NCBI GenBank assembly: GCA_965229565.1
Contig: OZ245888.1
Location: forward strand, 1,240,001 to 1,304,000
Reading direction: 5' to 3'
Source: JANQNX01 sp040217095
Lineage (GTDB): Bacteria; Pseudomonadota; Gammaproteobacteria; Eutrophobiales; Eutrophobiaceae
DNA: 64,000 bases
Under the pieces are notes generated by a model, which made no database searches, was not told the origin of the DNA, and was given only the letters and a program-made list of their open reading frames with translations. The translations under genes were made by a program, and so were the position numbers. This document shows, one piece after another, positions 27,603 to 35,791 of this stretch (within the stretch, counting starts at the first letter, position 1; every line of letters starts with the position of its first letter).

Positions 27603-27630
27603 TAAGTGAGGTCAGATCAGACCCCACTTA
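27603..27630. repeat. REP-like imperfect palindrome
   Basis: TAAGTG-A-GGTC (27603-27613) and GACC-C-CACTTA (27620-27630) pair except for one A/C mismatch, around AGATCA. It resembles the GGTC/GACC-core palindromes scattered as REP elements in gammaproteobacterial genomes. It may also terminate transcription after the SDR gene, but no T-run follows. Confidence 0.5.
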
Positions 27631-27683
27631 ATTACGCTAAATTTAATTGACAGGTGGTTTAACATAACCCGAGAAGACTACAG

Positions 27684-28475
27684 ATGAATCCATGCAGGTA
27701 TCTGTTGTTTGTGCTGGTTGCCGGCTTGTTAGCGGGTTGTAACGGCGAGACTGCTAATACCGGTGATATTAACATTCTGGTCTTCTCCAAAACCGATGGC
27801 TATCGTCATCAATCCATACCGTCTGCAATACGGGCGCTGCGACAGCTTGCCGATGATCACAATGTAGCAATAGATACAACGGAAGATGCCACGTCCTTCA
27901 GTCTGGATAGTCTCTCCAAATATGATGCTGTCGTATTCCTTTTAACCACGGGGGATGTATTAGACGACGATCAACAACATGCCTTTACCAGGTTCATCCG
28001 GGCCGGCGGCGGTTTTGTTGGCATTCATTCAGCCAGCGATACCGAGCATGATTGGCCCTGGTACGGCGAGCTTGTAGGCGGTTTCTTCAATGGACATCCT
28101 TTCAATCCCAACGTCCGCGAAGGCACCGTTCTTGTTGCAGATGCCAGCCATCCATCGACCAGGATGCTGCCTGCTACCTGGGTTCGCACGGATGAATGGT
28201 ACGACTTTCATAATTTTCGAGACGGGATAACCATTCTTCTAAACGTCGATGAGGCCAGCTATAAGCGGAGTGAAGAAAACCCGGCCCCGGAGCCTCGTCC
28301 TATTGCATGGTTTCATGAGTTTGATGGCGGGCGTTCATTTTATACCGCGCTGGGGCACACGGAAGCCAGTTACAGTGATTCACTTTTCCTGGCACATATC
28401 TGGGGTGGTCTAGGTGCCGTACTTGGTGAAAAGGGTGAATATTTAAGCACAGGTACAACGCAACTTTCGAAGTAA
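27684..28475 (+). CDS. ThuA-domain lipoprotein
   Basis: A 263-residue protein with a lipoprotein signal (MNPCRYLLFVLVAGLLAGCNG; lipobox LAGC, Cys19). The rest is a ThuA-like domain of the glutamine-amidotransferase fold: NILVFSKTDGYRHQSIPSAI, YDAVVFLLTTGDVLDDDQ, FIRAGGGFVGIHSASDTEHDWPWYGELVGGFF, and the C-terminal RSFYTALGHTEASYSD. ThuA-like domains occur in trehalose/sugar utilisation and in many secreted proteins of unknown role. No linked sugar genes are present, so the substrate cannot be guessed. Confidence 0.88.
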   Translation: MNPCRYLLFVLVAGLLAGCNGETANTGDINILVFSKTDGYRHQSIPSAIRALRQLADDHNVAIDTTEDATSFSLDSLSKYDAVVFLLTTGDVLDDDQQHAFTRFIRAGGGFVGIHSASDTEHDWPWYGELVGGFFNGHPFNPNVREGTVLVADASHPSTRMLPATWVRTDEWYDFHNFRDGITILLNVDEASYKRSEENPAPEPRPIAWFHEFDGGRSFYTALGHTEASYSDSLFLAHIWGGLGAVLGEKGEYLSTGTTQLSK

Positions 28476-28743
28476 ATAACATTTTTCCAATGTGAGAGGG
28501 CGGGCAGGATAGACATTCGTTTTCCTGGGCTGGAAACTGTCGAGCTATCTACAGGCAGTCGAGTTGCCGTGTTACAACGATCGCGATCTGCTTCGGGTGC
28601 TCAATAAGAAGGCAAAAATATCAGGTTCTGGAATAAGGGCACTGACGCCCTGTTTAGCCTTGATGGTCAGGAATATCGTTGCTTAAAAGAATAATGCTAT
28701 TGCGCAAGCTACGTAAGCAGCGTCCCATGAACAACGGATAATC

Positions 28744-29040
28744 TCATCCAGGTAATTTAATGACCGGTTTCTCATTGTTGCGCTTATACAGCGTTAAAAT
28801 ATTGCCAACTCTTTGCACTGCCTCGGCTTCGGTTTTATTCACTATCTCATCAATACCAGCGTTTCTTTCTTCACGTTCGCCCAGGCGCAACTTGATCTTG
28901 ATTAGTTCATGACGGTACAGGGCCTCATTGATCTCGCCAATCAAGGCGTCGGTAATGCCTTGCTGGCCAGCCCAGACTACGGGCTTGATGTGGTGCGCCG
29001 CCTGGCGTAAAAATTTTTTCTGCGTGTTGGTTAATGCCAT
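28744..29040 (-). CDS. yhbY: YhbY family ribosome-assembly RNA-binding protein
   Basis: A 98-residue single CRM-domain protein. LTNTQKKFLRQAAHHIKPVVWAGQQGITDALIGEINEAL with the GxxG-type loop, and HELIKIKLRLGEREER, match YhbY, which binds pre-50S ribosomal particles. In many gammaproteobacteria yhbY lies between greA and rlmE. Here it lies directly after the rnf genes on the same strand, while greA-rlmE-ftsH are 33 kb away. The 268-base region before it on the plus-strand side (28476-28743) shows no recognisable feature. Confidence 0.95.
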   Translation of the reverse strand: MALTNTQKKFLRQAAHHIKPVVWAGQQGITDALIGEINEALYRHELIKIKLRLGEREERNAGIDEIVNKTEAEAVQRVGNILTLYKRNNEKPVIKLPG

Positions 29041-29043
29041 TGC

Positions 29044-29658
29044 TTATTCCTGGACACGGTAAAACCTGTCCGGGTCCTCGTTATAATAAATTAGAAGTTC
29101 GTGTACCGTGTTTATGACGGCACGCGAAGTGATGGTTGCCCCGCTTAACTGGTCGAATTTACCACCGTCCCTGACGATATCCCACTCCTGCCCTGACTGT
29201 CTTTTTAATGACGTGTTCCTGAACATGGTTAACCAGTCAGACTTGTCCTGGTGTACCTCGGCACCAAAGCCCGGTGTCTCCCGGTGACTGATCACCCGCA
29301 TGCCGCTTATGCTGCCATCGGTATTCATACCAATGATCAATTTAATCGGGCCACTATAACCCTTTGCGACAACGGGTAGTAATGCCATCGCCTGCAGCTC
29401 GTTGCCATGTCGTGCGAAATAGATGTCGAGCTTTCCATCAGGGTTAATGCTGGCAGGTACCGTGACAACAGTCATATCGTTGTAAATATCGTTATCATAA
29501 TAATGCACGATGACCTCGTTGATATCCTGTAATGCCGTTCTTCTCTCGTTCTCTTTAATGGCGTCGCGCGTCAACTGGTGGACAAGGTGAATAAACAATA
29601 TGCATAGCAGCGCCAGTAGCACTAGCGGCACATTACTTAATAAATTCCTGCTATTCAT
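29044..29658 (-). CDS. rnfG: RnfG-like FMN-binding electron-transport subunit
   Basis: A 204-residue periplasm-facing flavoprotein with one N-terminal membrane anchor (NVPLVLLALLCILFIHLVHQL). The FMN-binding domain holds the SGAT motif (DQLSGATITSRAVI), where Thr175 would carry covalently bound FMN, and the family sequence VISHRETPGFGAEV. It ends the short rnf operon and overlaps rnfD by four bases (ATGA). In normal operons rnfE follows; here yhbY follows instead. Confidence 0.93.
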   Translation of the reverse strand: MNSRNLLSNVPLVLLALLCILFIHLVHQLTRDAIKENERRTALQDINEVIVHYYDNDIYNDMTVVTVPASINPDGKLDIYFARHGNELQAMALLPVVAKGYSGPIKLIIGMNTDGSISGMRVISHRETPGFGAEVHQDKSDWLTMFRNTSLKRQSGQEWDIVRDGGKFDQLSGATITSRAVINTVHELLIYYNEDPDRFYRVQE

Positions 29659-30677
29659 GTTTCACCCAGCACCCGGGGACGCGTGTAATAATCAATCAGT
29701 GGTACAAATGCATTCATGATGAGTACGGCGAAACCAATGCCGTCCGGGTAACTACCCCAGGTCCGTATGATAAAAATCAGTAAACCAATCCCAATACCGT
29801 ATATGATCTTGCCCCCTGGTGTGGTCGATGAACTGGCCGGGTCGGTGGCAATAAAAAAGGCACATAACATGGTGCCACCGGTAAACAGGTGATAGCTGGC
29901 CGATGGGTAGATGTCCGGGTCTGTCATGTGGCAGACGATGGCTGCAAGTAACACCGTGCCGATAACTGCGCAGGGAATCTGCCAGCGAATAATGTGATTA
30001 ATCATCAACCAGATACCACCCAGCAGGTAGGCGATGGCAATGCCTTGCCAGGCCATGCCACCGAGTGCCCCGTACAACGGCCCGGCTTCTATCTCGGATA
30101 CCATGGTCATGCGATTTAGTTCCAGCTGCATATTGGTCAACGGTGTCGCACCGGTCAGGCCATCTGTTGTAGCGGGTAGCCCCTGGAAAACAATTCCGAG
30201 GCTGTCAGCAAACGATAGGTCACTGCTTGCCAGCAGATCTGGCCAGGCCGCCATTTGTACCGGGAAACATAACAGCACAAATACATAACCGGCCATCGCC
30301 GGATTAAACGGGTTGTTACCCACACCGCCAAACAGGTGCTTGGCAACCAGGATGGCAAAGGCAATACCGGTAAGTGTTACCCACCAGACAGTGAAAGGGG
30401 ACAATGCCAGCGCAAACAGCATGCCGGTAACAATGGCGGTGCCATCAGTGATGCCGGGTAACACGGGTGACCTTGCCAGTCTTAGCAGGCCAGCCTCGAT
30501 GGCAACCGCGAATAACACGCCCAGGAACAGGTTGGCGAGGATGCTGATGCCAAAGTACCAGGTGCTGACGGCGATTCCCGGTATCAATGCCAGCATCACT
30601 TGCAACATCACATCACGAACAGTACGAGTGGTGTGCGTATGCGGTGAGGTCAGGCTTTTTTCAGTGGTTACCGCCAT
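29655..30677 (-). CDS. rnfD: RnfD-like FMN-binding membrane subunit
   Basis: A 340-residue membrane protein of the RnfD/NqrB family. The N-terminal SPHTHTTRTVRDVMLQVMLALIPG, KHLFGGVGNNPFNPAMAGYV and the flavin-attachment GLTGATPLTN (Thr178) are intact, as is the TDPASSSTTPGGK C-terminal segment. Around nine to ten membrane helices are visible. RnfD carries covalent FMN (and riboflavin) and passes electrons between RnfB/RnfC and RnfG. It follows rnfB directly with a single-base gap, where rnfC would normally lie. Confidence 0.94.
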   Translation of the reverse strand: MAVTTEKSLTSPHTHTTRTVRDVMLQVMLALIPGIAVSTWYFGISILANLFLGVLFAVAIEAGLLRLARSPVLPGITDGTAIVTGMLFALALSPFTVWWVTLTGIAFAILVAKHLFGGVGNNPFNPAMAGYVFVLLCFPVQMAAWPDLLASSDLSFADSLGIVFQGLPATTDGLTGATPLTNMQLELNRMTMVSEIEAGPLYGALGGMAWQGIAIAYLLGGIWLMINHIIRWQIPCAVIGTVLLAAIVCHMTDPDIYPSASYHLFTGGTMLCAFFIATDPASSSTTPGGKIIYGIGIGLLIFIIRTWGSYPDGIGFAVLIMNAFVPLIDYYTRPRVLGET

Positions 30678-30678
30678 G

Positions 30679-31182
30679 CTAGTTCACCTCGACCATGCTG
30701 ATGCAGTCGACCGGGCAGGGGGGTATGCAGAGTTCGCAACCGGTACAGTACTTGTTGATCACGCTGTGCATCAGCTTGGGCGCACCAATAATGGCGTCGA
30801 CCGGGCAGGCACGTATACATTTAACACAGCCGATACAAGTGGCTTCATCGATCACGGCCAGTTTGACCTGTTCACTTTTAGTCGAGTCTTTGTAAAGTGG
30901 TTTGATAACGCGACCGGTTTGTTCCGCCAGCAATTTGACCGTGTGTTCACCGCCAGGCAGGCAACGGTTGATGTCTTCCATGTCCTTCACGATGGCCTCG
31001 GCATAGGGTCGGCAACCGACATATCCACAATCACCACACTGTGTTTGTGGTAGCAACTGGTCCAGCTTGAGGATTTCCTGCTCGACCTGTTCTGTGCCGG
31101 GATAAGTATGCCCGGTTCTGGTCAGCATGGCGGTTGCCAAAACAAGGGCAGCGACCAGGAAAATGATGAGTAGCAGGCTCAT
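30679..31182 (-). CDS. rnfB: RnfB-like iron-sulfur subunit
   Basis: A 167-residue protein with an N-terminal membrane anchor (residues 2-20). Cys49, Cys52, Cys57 and Cys74 (CGDCGYVGC...INRCLPGG) form the RnfB-type 4Fe-4S domain. Two ferredoxin clusters follow: CIGCVKCIRACP (from Cys116) and CTGCELCIPPCP (from Cys146). All cluster ligands look intact. RnfB is the ferredoxin-interacting subunit. It overlaps rnfA by four bases. It is somewhat short at the C-terminus, ending shortly after the second cluster. Confidence 0.94.
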   Translation of the reverse strand: MSLLLIIFLVAALVLATAMLTRTGHTYPGTEQVEQEILKLDQLLPQTQCGDCGYVGCRPYAEAIVKDMEDINRCLPGGEHTVKLLAEQTGRVIKPLYKDSTKSEQVKLAVIDEATCIGCVKCIRACPVDAIIGAPKLMHSVINKYCTGCELCIPPCPVDCISMVEVN

Positions 31183-31754
31183 GCGATACCGGTCAGACCC
31201 ATTAATCCCATACTAAAGATACCAAGGCTGAACAACAGTACCGGGACACCGCGGAAGTGTCGCGGCACCTTGTCGTGATCAATACGTTCGCGCATGCAGG
31301 TAATCAGCAGCAGCAACAGCAGGAAGCCCAGCCCATAAGCAAACGCCATTACGCACAGCATAAAAAATCCCTCGCTACTGGTTTGTTGTAACAACATCGT
31401 GGCGAGGAACAGGTTATTGGTAAGTAATAACGGCACGACAGAATTAAAGTTTTCTTTATGCTGGGGAAACATATAGTAAAAGGCCTGTTGTAGCGCAGTG
31501 ATAATAAATACTGTCGTGACGACATAAACCAGTACGGTGAAATGCTCGAGTTGCAGCGGTACCAGGATAAGTACATCAAGCAATCGCGCAATCGGCATCA
31601 GGAAACAAAGTGATACAAGGGTCGTTGCGCCGGTATTCCATGCCGCCTGCATACGCTGGCTGGCAACCAGCTGCAGGTCCAGTCCGACCAGGTGGGACAT
31701 GACCAGGTTGTTTAGCAGTGCACAGCTAAACAGGGTTATCAGGATTTCATTCAT
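31179..31754 (-). CDS. rnfA: RnfA/RnfE-like membrane subunit lacking the cluster cysteines
   Basis: A 191-residue protein with about six membrane helices. It aligns with RnfA throughout: ALLNNLVMSHLVGL at the start, VVPLLLTNNLFLATMLL in the middle and RERIDHDKVPRHFRGVPVLL...GLMGLTGI at the end. In RnfA and RnfE the two motifs read roughly GLCPFMG and TTNCAV, and those cysteines hold a membrane [2Fe-2S] cluster. Here they are Asp26 (GLDLQL) and Asn114 (TNNLFL), so this subunit cannot ligate the cluster in the usual way. First gene of the A-B-D-G operon, 63 bases after metG; no Shine-Dalgarno is visible. Confidence 0.88.
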   Translation of the reverse strand: MNEILITLFSCALLNNLVMSHLVGLDLQLVASQRMQAAWNTGATTLVSLCFLMPIARLLDVLILVPLQLEHFTVLVYVVTTVFIITALQQAFYYMFPQHKENFNSVVPLLLTNNLFLATMLLQQTSSEGFFMLCVMAFAYGLGFLLLLLLITCMRERIDHDKVPRHFRGVPVLLFSLGIFSMGLMGLTGIA

Positions 31755-31785
31755 GCTGCGGCATAGCTTACCAAGCTTGCAGCAT
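31753..31785 (-). promoter_or_regulatory. Hairpin covering the rnfA start codon
   Basis: Read on the minus strand, ATGCTGC (31779-31785 complement) pairs with GCAGCAT (31753-31759 complement), with an inner AAGCT/AGCTT pairing. The right arm includes the AU of the rnfA AUG. It could limit rnfA translation or form part of a processed metG-rnfA message. No T-run follows, so it is not a clear terminator. Confidence 0.4.
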
Positions 31786-31817
31786 TTATAAATGTTTCAG
31801 GTGTTGTCGAGGACGTT

Positions 31818-33854
31818 TTATTTTACCTTCATACCGGGTTCGGCGCCGGCATCGGGGTTCAGGATGAACAGGTCCTTGCCGCCGGGGCCGGCAGCCAGCA
31901 CCATACCCTCGGAAAGGCCAAAACGCATCTTGCGTGGTGCCAGGTTGGCGACCATTACGGTCAACTTGCCTTCCAGGTCTTCCGGTTGATAGGCGGACTT
32001 GATACCGGCAAACACGTTGCGTGTTTCACCGCCAAGGTCCAGCGTTAGCTGCAGTAATTTATCTGCGCCCTCGACATGCGCCGCCTTGACGATACGGGCA
32101 ACGCGTAAATCGACTTTCATGAAATCATCAAAGTTGATCTGTGCGGCGATGGGATCATCGGCCAGCGGGCCGGTGGGGGCCGATGGCGTGCTACCGGTTA
32201 CGGCCAGGTCTTCTTTACTGTCATCGATCATCGCTTCGATTTGCTCCTTTTCTATTCGCGTCATCAGCGGTTTGAACTTGTTGATCCGGTGTCCGGTCAG
32301 CGGCTGTTCCCGGTCTTGCCACTGCAGGGGTTCAATACCCAGGAATTCCTCGGCTTTTTCCGCCATTAAGGGTAATACCGGTTTCAGGTATAGCATCAAC
32401 AAGCGAAAGCAGTTAATACCCATACTGCAAATCGCCTGTAACTCTTCGTCACGGCCTTCTTCTTTGGCAATGACCCAGGGTTTGTTTTCATCAATATACT
32501 GGTTGGCCTTGTCGGCCAGCGCCATGATGTCGCGCATGGCACGTGCGTACTCGCGCTGCTCGTAGGCCTGGGCAATAGCGGTACCGGCCTCGCTCAGGGC
32601 CTTGAAAAGTTTTTCATCATGAATCATGTCTGAAAGCTTTCCATCAAACCGCTTGTTGATAAAACCGGCACAGCGGCTGGCAATGTTGACTACCTTACCG
32701 ACCAGGTCGGAGTTCACGCGGAAGACGAAATCATCCAGGTTTAAATCGATATCATCGACCCCGCCACCCAGCTTCGCGGCAAAATAATAACGCAGGTACT
32801 CGGGGTTAAGGTGTTTGAGATAGGTGCGGGCAGTGATGAAGGTGCCGCGCGACTTGGACATCTTTTGCCCATCCACGGTCAGGAATCCGTGCGCATAGAT
32901 GGCGGACGGCGTGCGGTAGCCACTGCCGTGCAGGATGGCAGGCCAGAACAGCGCGTGGAAATAGATGATGTCCTTGCCGATAAAGTGGTACATCTCTGTC
33001 TTACTACCGGCCCTGGTCCAGCTATCGAAATCCATCCCGTTTTTATCGCAGTAATTTTTAAAACTGGCCAGGTATCCCATGGGTGCGTCCAGCCAGACAT
33101 AAAAATACTTGTTATCGGTACCGGGTATCTGGAAGCCAAAGTAGGGCGCGTCACGTGAAATATCCCATTCCTGCAGGCCGGCCTCGAACCATTCGTCCAG
33201 CTTGTTGGTGACCTCTCGTTGCAGGTGGCCGGCGCGTGTCCAGTCATGTAATAGCTGGTTAAAGTCGTTGAGCTTGAAGAAGTGGTGCTCGGATTCCTTT
33301 TCAATCGGGGTGGCACCGGATATCGCGGATACCGGGTTTTTTAGATCGGTCGGGCTATACGTGGCCCCGCAGGATTCGCAGCTGTCGCCGTACTGGTCGG
33401 CGGCACCACACTTGGGGCATTCACCGCGGATAAAGCGGTCGGGCAGGAACATGTTCTTTTCCGGGTCAAAGGCCTGTTTGATAACACGCTTGCTGATATG
33501 GCCTTTTTGCTCAAGCATTTCGTAGATAGTGGTGGCCAGGTGTCGGTTTTCGTCTGAATGGGTGCTGTGATAGTTATCAAAGTTAACCGCAAATTCAGCG
33601 AAGTCGGCCTGGTGCTCCTCTTTAACCCGTGCGATCAGTTCTTCCGGCGTGATACCCTCTTTCTCGGCACGCAGCATGATAGGCGTGCCGTGGGCATCGT
33701 CAGCACAGACGTAGAAACAGGTATGGCCCTGCATCTTCTGGAATCGAACCCAGATATCGGTCTGGATGTACTCGACCATATGGCCAATATGGATCGGCCC
33801 GTTGGCATAGGGCAGGGCGCTGGTCACGAGGATTTGTCTGGGATTGTCCGACAT
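31818..33854 (-). CDS. metG: Methionyl-tRNA synthetase
   Basis: A 678-residue class I synthetase of the dimeric E. coli type. It shows TSALPYANGPIHIGHM (HIGH motif) at the N-terminus, a zinc-knuckle segment CPKCGAADQYGDSCESCGA, the YVWLDAPMGY substrate-binding segment and GQKMSKSRGTFI (KMSKS). The C-terminal EMAP-type tRNA-binding domain (INFDDFMKVDLRVARIVKAAHVEGADKLLQLTLDLG) is present. It charges tRNA-Met. It diverges from apbC and precedes the rnf genes, a classic gammaproteobacterial arrangement. Confidence 0.98.
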   Translation of the reverse strand: MSDNPRQILVTSALPYANGPIHIGHMVEYIQTDIWVRFQKMQGHTCFYVCADDAHGTPIMLRAEKEGITPEELIARVKEEHQADFAEFAVNFDNYHSTHSDENRHLATTIYEMLEQKGHISKRVIKQAFDPEKNMFLPDRFIRGECPKCGAADQYGDSCESCGATYSPTDLKNPVSAISGATPIEKESEHHFFKLNDFNQLLHDWTRAGHLQREVTNKLDEWFEAGLQEWDISRDAPYFGFQIPGTDNKYFYVWLDAPMGYLASFKNYCDKNGMDFDSWTRAGSKTEMYHFIGKDIIYFHALFWPAILHGSGYRTPSAIYAHGFLTVDGQKMSKSRGTFITARTYLKHLNPEYLRYYFAAKLGGGVDDIDLNLDDFVFRVNSDLVGKVVNIASRCAGFINKRFDGKLSDMIHDEKLFKALSEAGTAIAQAYEQREYARAMRDIMALADKANQYIDENKPWVIAKEEGRDEELQAICSMGINCFRLLMLYLKPVLPLMAEKAEEFLGIEPLQWQDREQPLTGHRINKFKPLMTRIEKEQIEAMIDDSKEDLAVTGSTPSAPTGPLADDPIAAQINFDDFMKVDLRVARIVKAAHVEGADKLLQLTLDLGGETRNVFAGIKSAYQPEDLEGKLTVMVANLAPRKMRFGLSEGMVLAAGPGGKDLFILNPDAGAEPGMKVK

Positions 33855-33972
33855 GCGTTCTTTATTATTAGTCTCAATTTGGCGCGCTAAAGTAGCATTA
33901 TTCAGATGCAGCGTGAAGAGAAGCCAATTAATTTGTAGAATACCCGCCTTTCACACAACAGGTCAGTAATTA

Positions 33973-35061
33973 ATGTCCACAATCAGCCGAGAACAAGTCG
34001 AAGCAACCCTTGCCAATATCATCGATCCGCATAACAGCCTGGACCTGGTGAGCGCGAAATGCGTACGCGACATACGTATCGAGGCAGATACCGTGCAACT
34101 GGATATCGAACTGGGTTACCCGGCCGCAGGCTATGCGCCGCAACTGAAGGCCGATATCGAAAAGCAACTGCAGGAGCTGGGTGTCAGTACCTGCGAGGTC
34201 ACACTGCGGACTAATATCATTGCTCACTCGGTGCAGCAGGGCGTACAGCTCCTGCCCAACGTGAAAAACACCATTGCGGTCGCCTCCGGTAAAGGCGGTG
34301 TGGGTAAATCCACGACGTCGATCAACCTGGCCCTGGCGTTACAGGCCGAGGGTGCCAACGTGGGTATTCTTGATGCCGATATCTACGGGCCCAGCCAACC
34401 AAGGATGCTGGGCCTGAAGGGCAAACCTGATACGACGGATGGCAAGTCGGTTGAGCCCAAGGTCAGTTATAACATTCAGTCCATGTCGATCGGTTACCTC
34501 ATAGAGGAAGACACCCCTATGATCTGGCGCGGACCCATGGCAACGGGGGCGCTGGAACAACTACTCAATGAAACCAACTGGCGCGATCTTGACTACCTCA
34601 TTATTGATCTTCCTCCAGGTACAGGTGATGTACAGCTGACGTTGTGCCAGAAGATCCCGGTCAGTGGTGCCGTGATCGTGACTACGCCACAGGATATCGC
34701 CTTGCTTGATGCGAAGAAGGCATTAAAGATGTTTGAAAAGGTGAACGTCCCGGTGCTGGGTATCGTGGAAAACATGAGCACCCATATCTGTAGCCAGTGC
34801 GGCCACGAGGAACACATCTTCGGTGCCGGTGGTGGTGAGCAAATGTCTAAACAGTACAATGTTGACTTGCTGGGTTCATTGCCACTGGATATTCATATCC
34901 GCGAGGGCGTGGATAATGGCAAGCCTACCGTGGCAATGGAACCGGATTCACTAATCAGTCTAAGTTACCGCGACATTGCCAGGCGCACGGCTGCCAGGCT
35001 GGCGATACAGGCTCGGGATTATTCATCGAAGTTTCCGAAGATCGTCGTCGAGAACAATTAA
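33973..35061 (+). CDS. apbC: Iron-sulfur cluster carrier ATPase ApbC/Mrp
   Basis: A 362-residue P-loop protein of the Mrp/NBP35 family. An N-terminal MIP18-like (FeS assembly) domain of about 90 residues is followed by the deviant Walker A GKGGVGKSTTS, the GILDADIYGPSQPRMLGL segment, DYLIIDLPPGTGDVQLTL and the CSQCGHEEHIFG CxxC motif that carries the transferable cluster. It delivers Fe-S clusters to apoproteins, in keeping with the many Fe-S enzymes nearby. Divergent from metG and followed by dcd after 157 bases. Confidence 0.96.
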   Translation: MSTISREQVEATLANIIDPHNSLDLVSAKCVRDIRIEADTVQLDIELGYPAAGYAPQLKADIEKQLQELGVSTCEVTLRTNIIAHSVQQGVQLLPNVKNTIAVASGKGGVGKSTTSINLALALQAEGANVGILDADIYGPSQPRMLGLKGKPDTTDGKSVEPKVSYNIQSMSIGYLIEEDTPMIWRGPMATGALEQLLNETNWRDLDYLIIDLPPGTGDVQLTLCQKIPVSGAVIVTTPQDIALLDAKKALKMFEKVNVPVLGIVENMSTHICSQCGHEEHIFGAGGGEQMSKQYNVDLLGSLPLDIHIREGVDNGKPTVAMEPDSLISLSYRDIARRTAARLAIQARDYSSKFPKIVVENN

Positions 35062-35218
35062 AAATGCACTTTTTTCACAATAGCTTCGTCAGCAACCATG
35101 CTCGATTACTCATGTATTTATTTATACACTCCGCATCTGCGCTGGTCGCTGCCTCGGTCGTGCAAAAAAATCACCATTTTAAAAACAAATAAAATCTTAG
35201 TTACAGGGGCACGTATAA
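35062..35218. other. apbC-dcd gap bounded by GCAC-T6 / GTGC-A7 ends
   Basis: This gap begins with a GCAC followed by six T (from about 35067) and carries GTGC followed by seven A near 35159-35167, so its two ends are roughly mirror images. On the minus strand it contains a short open stretch ending MSNRAWLLTKLL (stop at 35075-35077) without a good start or ribosome-binding site. It could be a transcription-end structure for apbC or a small element. I cannot name it. Confidence 0.3.
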
Positions 35219-35785
35219 ATGAGTGTGAAGTCTGACAAATGGATCCGCCGCATGGCAGAGCAGGAAGGCATGATTGAGCCATTTGAACATGGCCAGGTAA
35301 AGGAAAGCAATGGCGAACGACTGATCTCTTATGGCACTTCCAGCTATGGCTACGATGTTCGTTGCTCGGATGAATTCAAGATCTTTACCAATGTACATTC
35401 AGCCACGGTTGACCCTAAAGGGTTTGATCCAAAAAGCTTCGTTGATGTAAAAGCAGATTTTTGTATTATTCCACCGAATGCCTTTGCCCTGGCACGTACG
35501 GTTGAATACTTTCGAATCCCACGCAATGTACTGACTATCTGCCTGGGTAAATCTACCTACGCCCGCTGCGGTATCATCGTGAACGTCACGCCGCTGGAAC
35601 CGGAATGGGAAGGACACGTGACACTGGAGTTTTCCAATACCACCAATCTTCCTGCCAAGATCTACGCCAACGAAGGAGTGGCCCAGGTGATCTTCCTTGA
35701 ATCAGACGAGGTATGTGAGACTTCCTACAAGGACCGTAGCGGTAAATACCAGGGTCAGACAGGCGTAACGTTGCCCAAGACCTGA
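35219..35785 (+). CDS. dcd: dCTP deaminase
   Basis: A 188-residue trimeric enzyme converting dCTP to dUTP for thymidylate synthesis. Characteristic segments are SYGTSSYGYDVRCSDEFKIF, LARTVEYFRIPRNVLTICLGKSTYARCGIIVNVTPLEPEWEGHVTLEFSNTTNLP with the catalytic Glu, and GKYQGQTGVTLPK at the C-terminus. Length is the usual one. It ends six bases before the convergent pilZ-domain gene. Confidence 0.97.
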   Translation: MSVKSDKWIRRMAEQEGMIEPFEHGQVKESNGERLISYGTSSYGYDVRCSDEFKIFTNVHSATVDPKGFDPKSFVDVKADFCIIPPNAFALARTVEYFRIPRNVLTICLGKSTYARCGIIVNVTPLEPEWEGHVTLEFSNTTNLPAKIYANEGVAQVIFLESDEVCETSYKDRSGKYQGQTGVTLPKT

Positions 35786-35791
35786 TACGGG

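Noticed and set aside
28476..28743. Possible gene remnant or mobile-element scar before yhbY
   Set aside because: No frame gives a recognisable protein, and there are no terminal repeats or target duplications.
30313..31053. Open frame of 246 codons antisense to rnfD/rnfB on the plus strand
   Set aside because: It covers two intact, family-matching genes on the other strand, has no Shine-Dalgarno and no recognisable domain.
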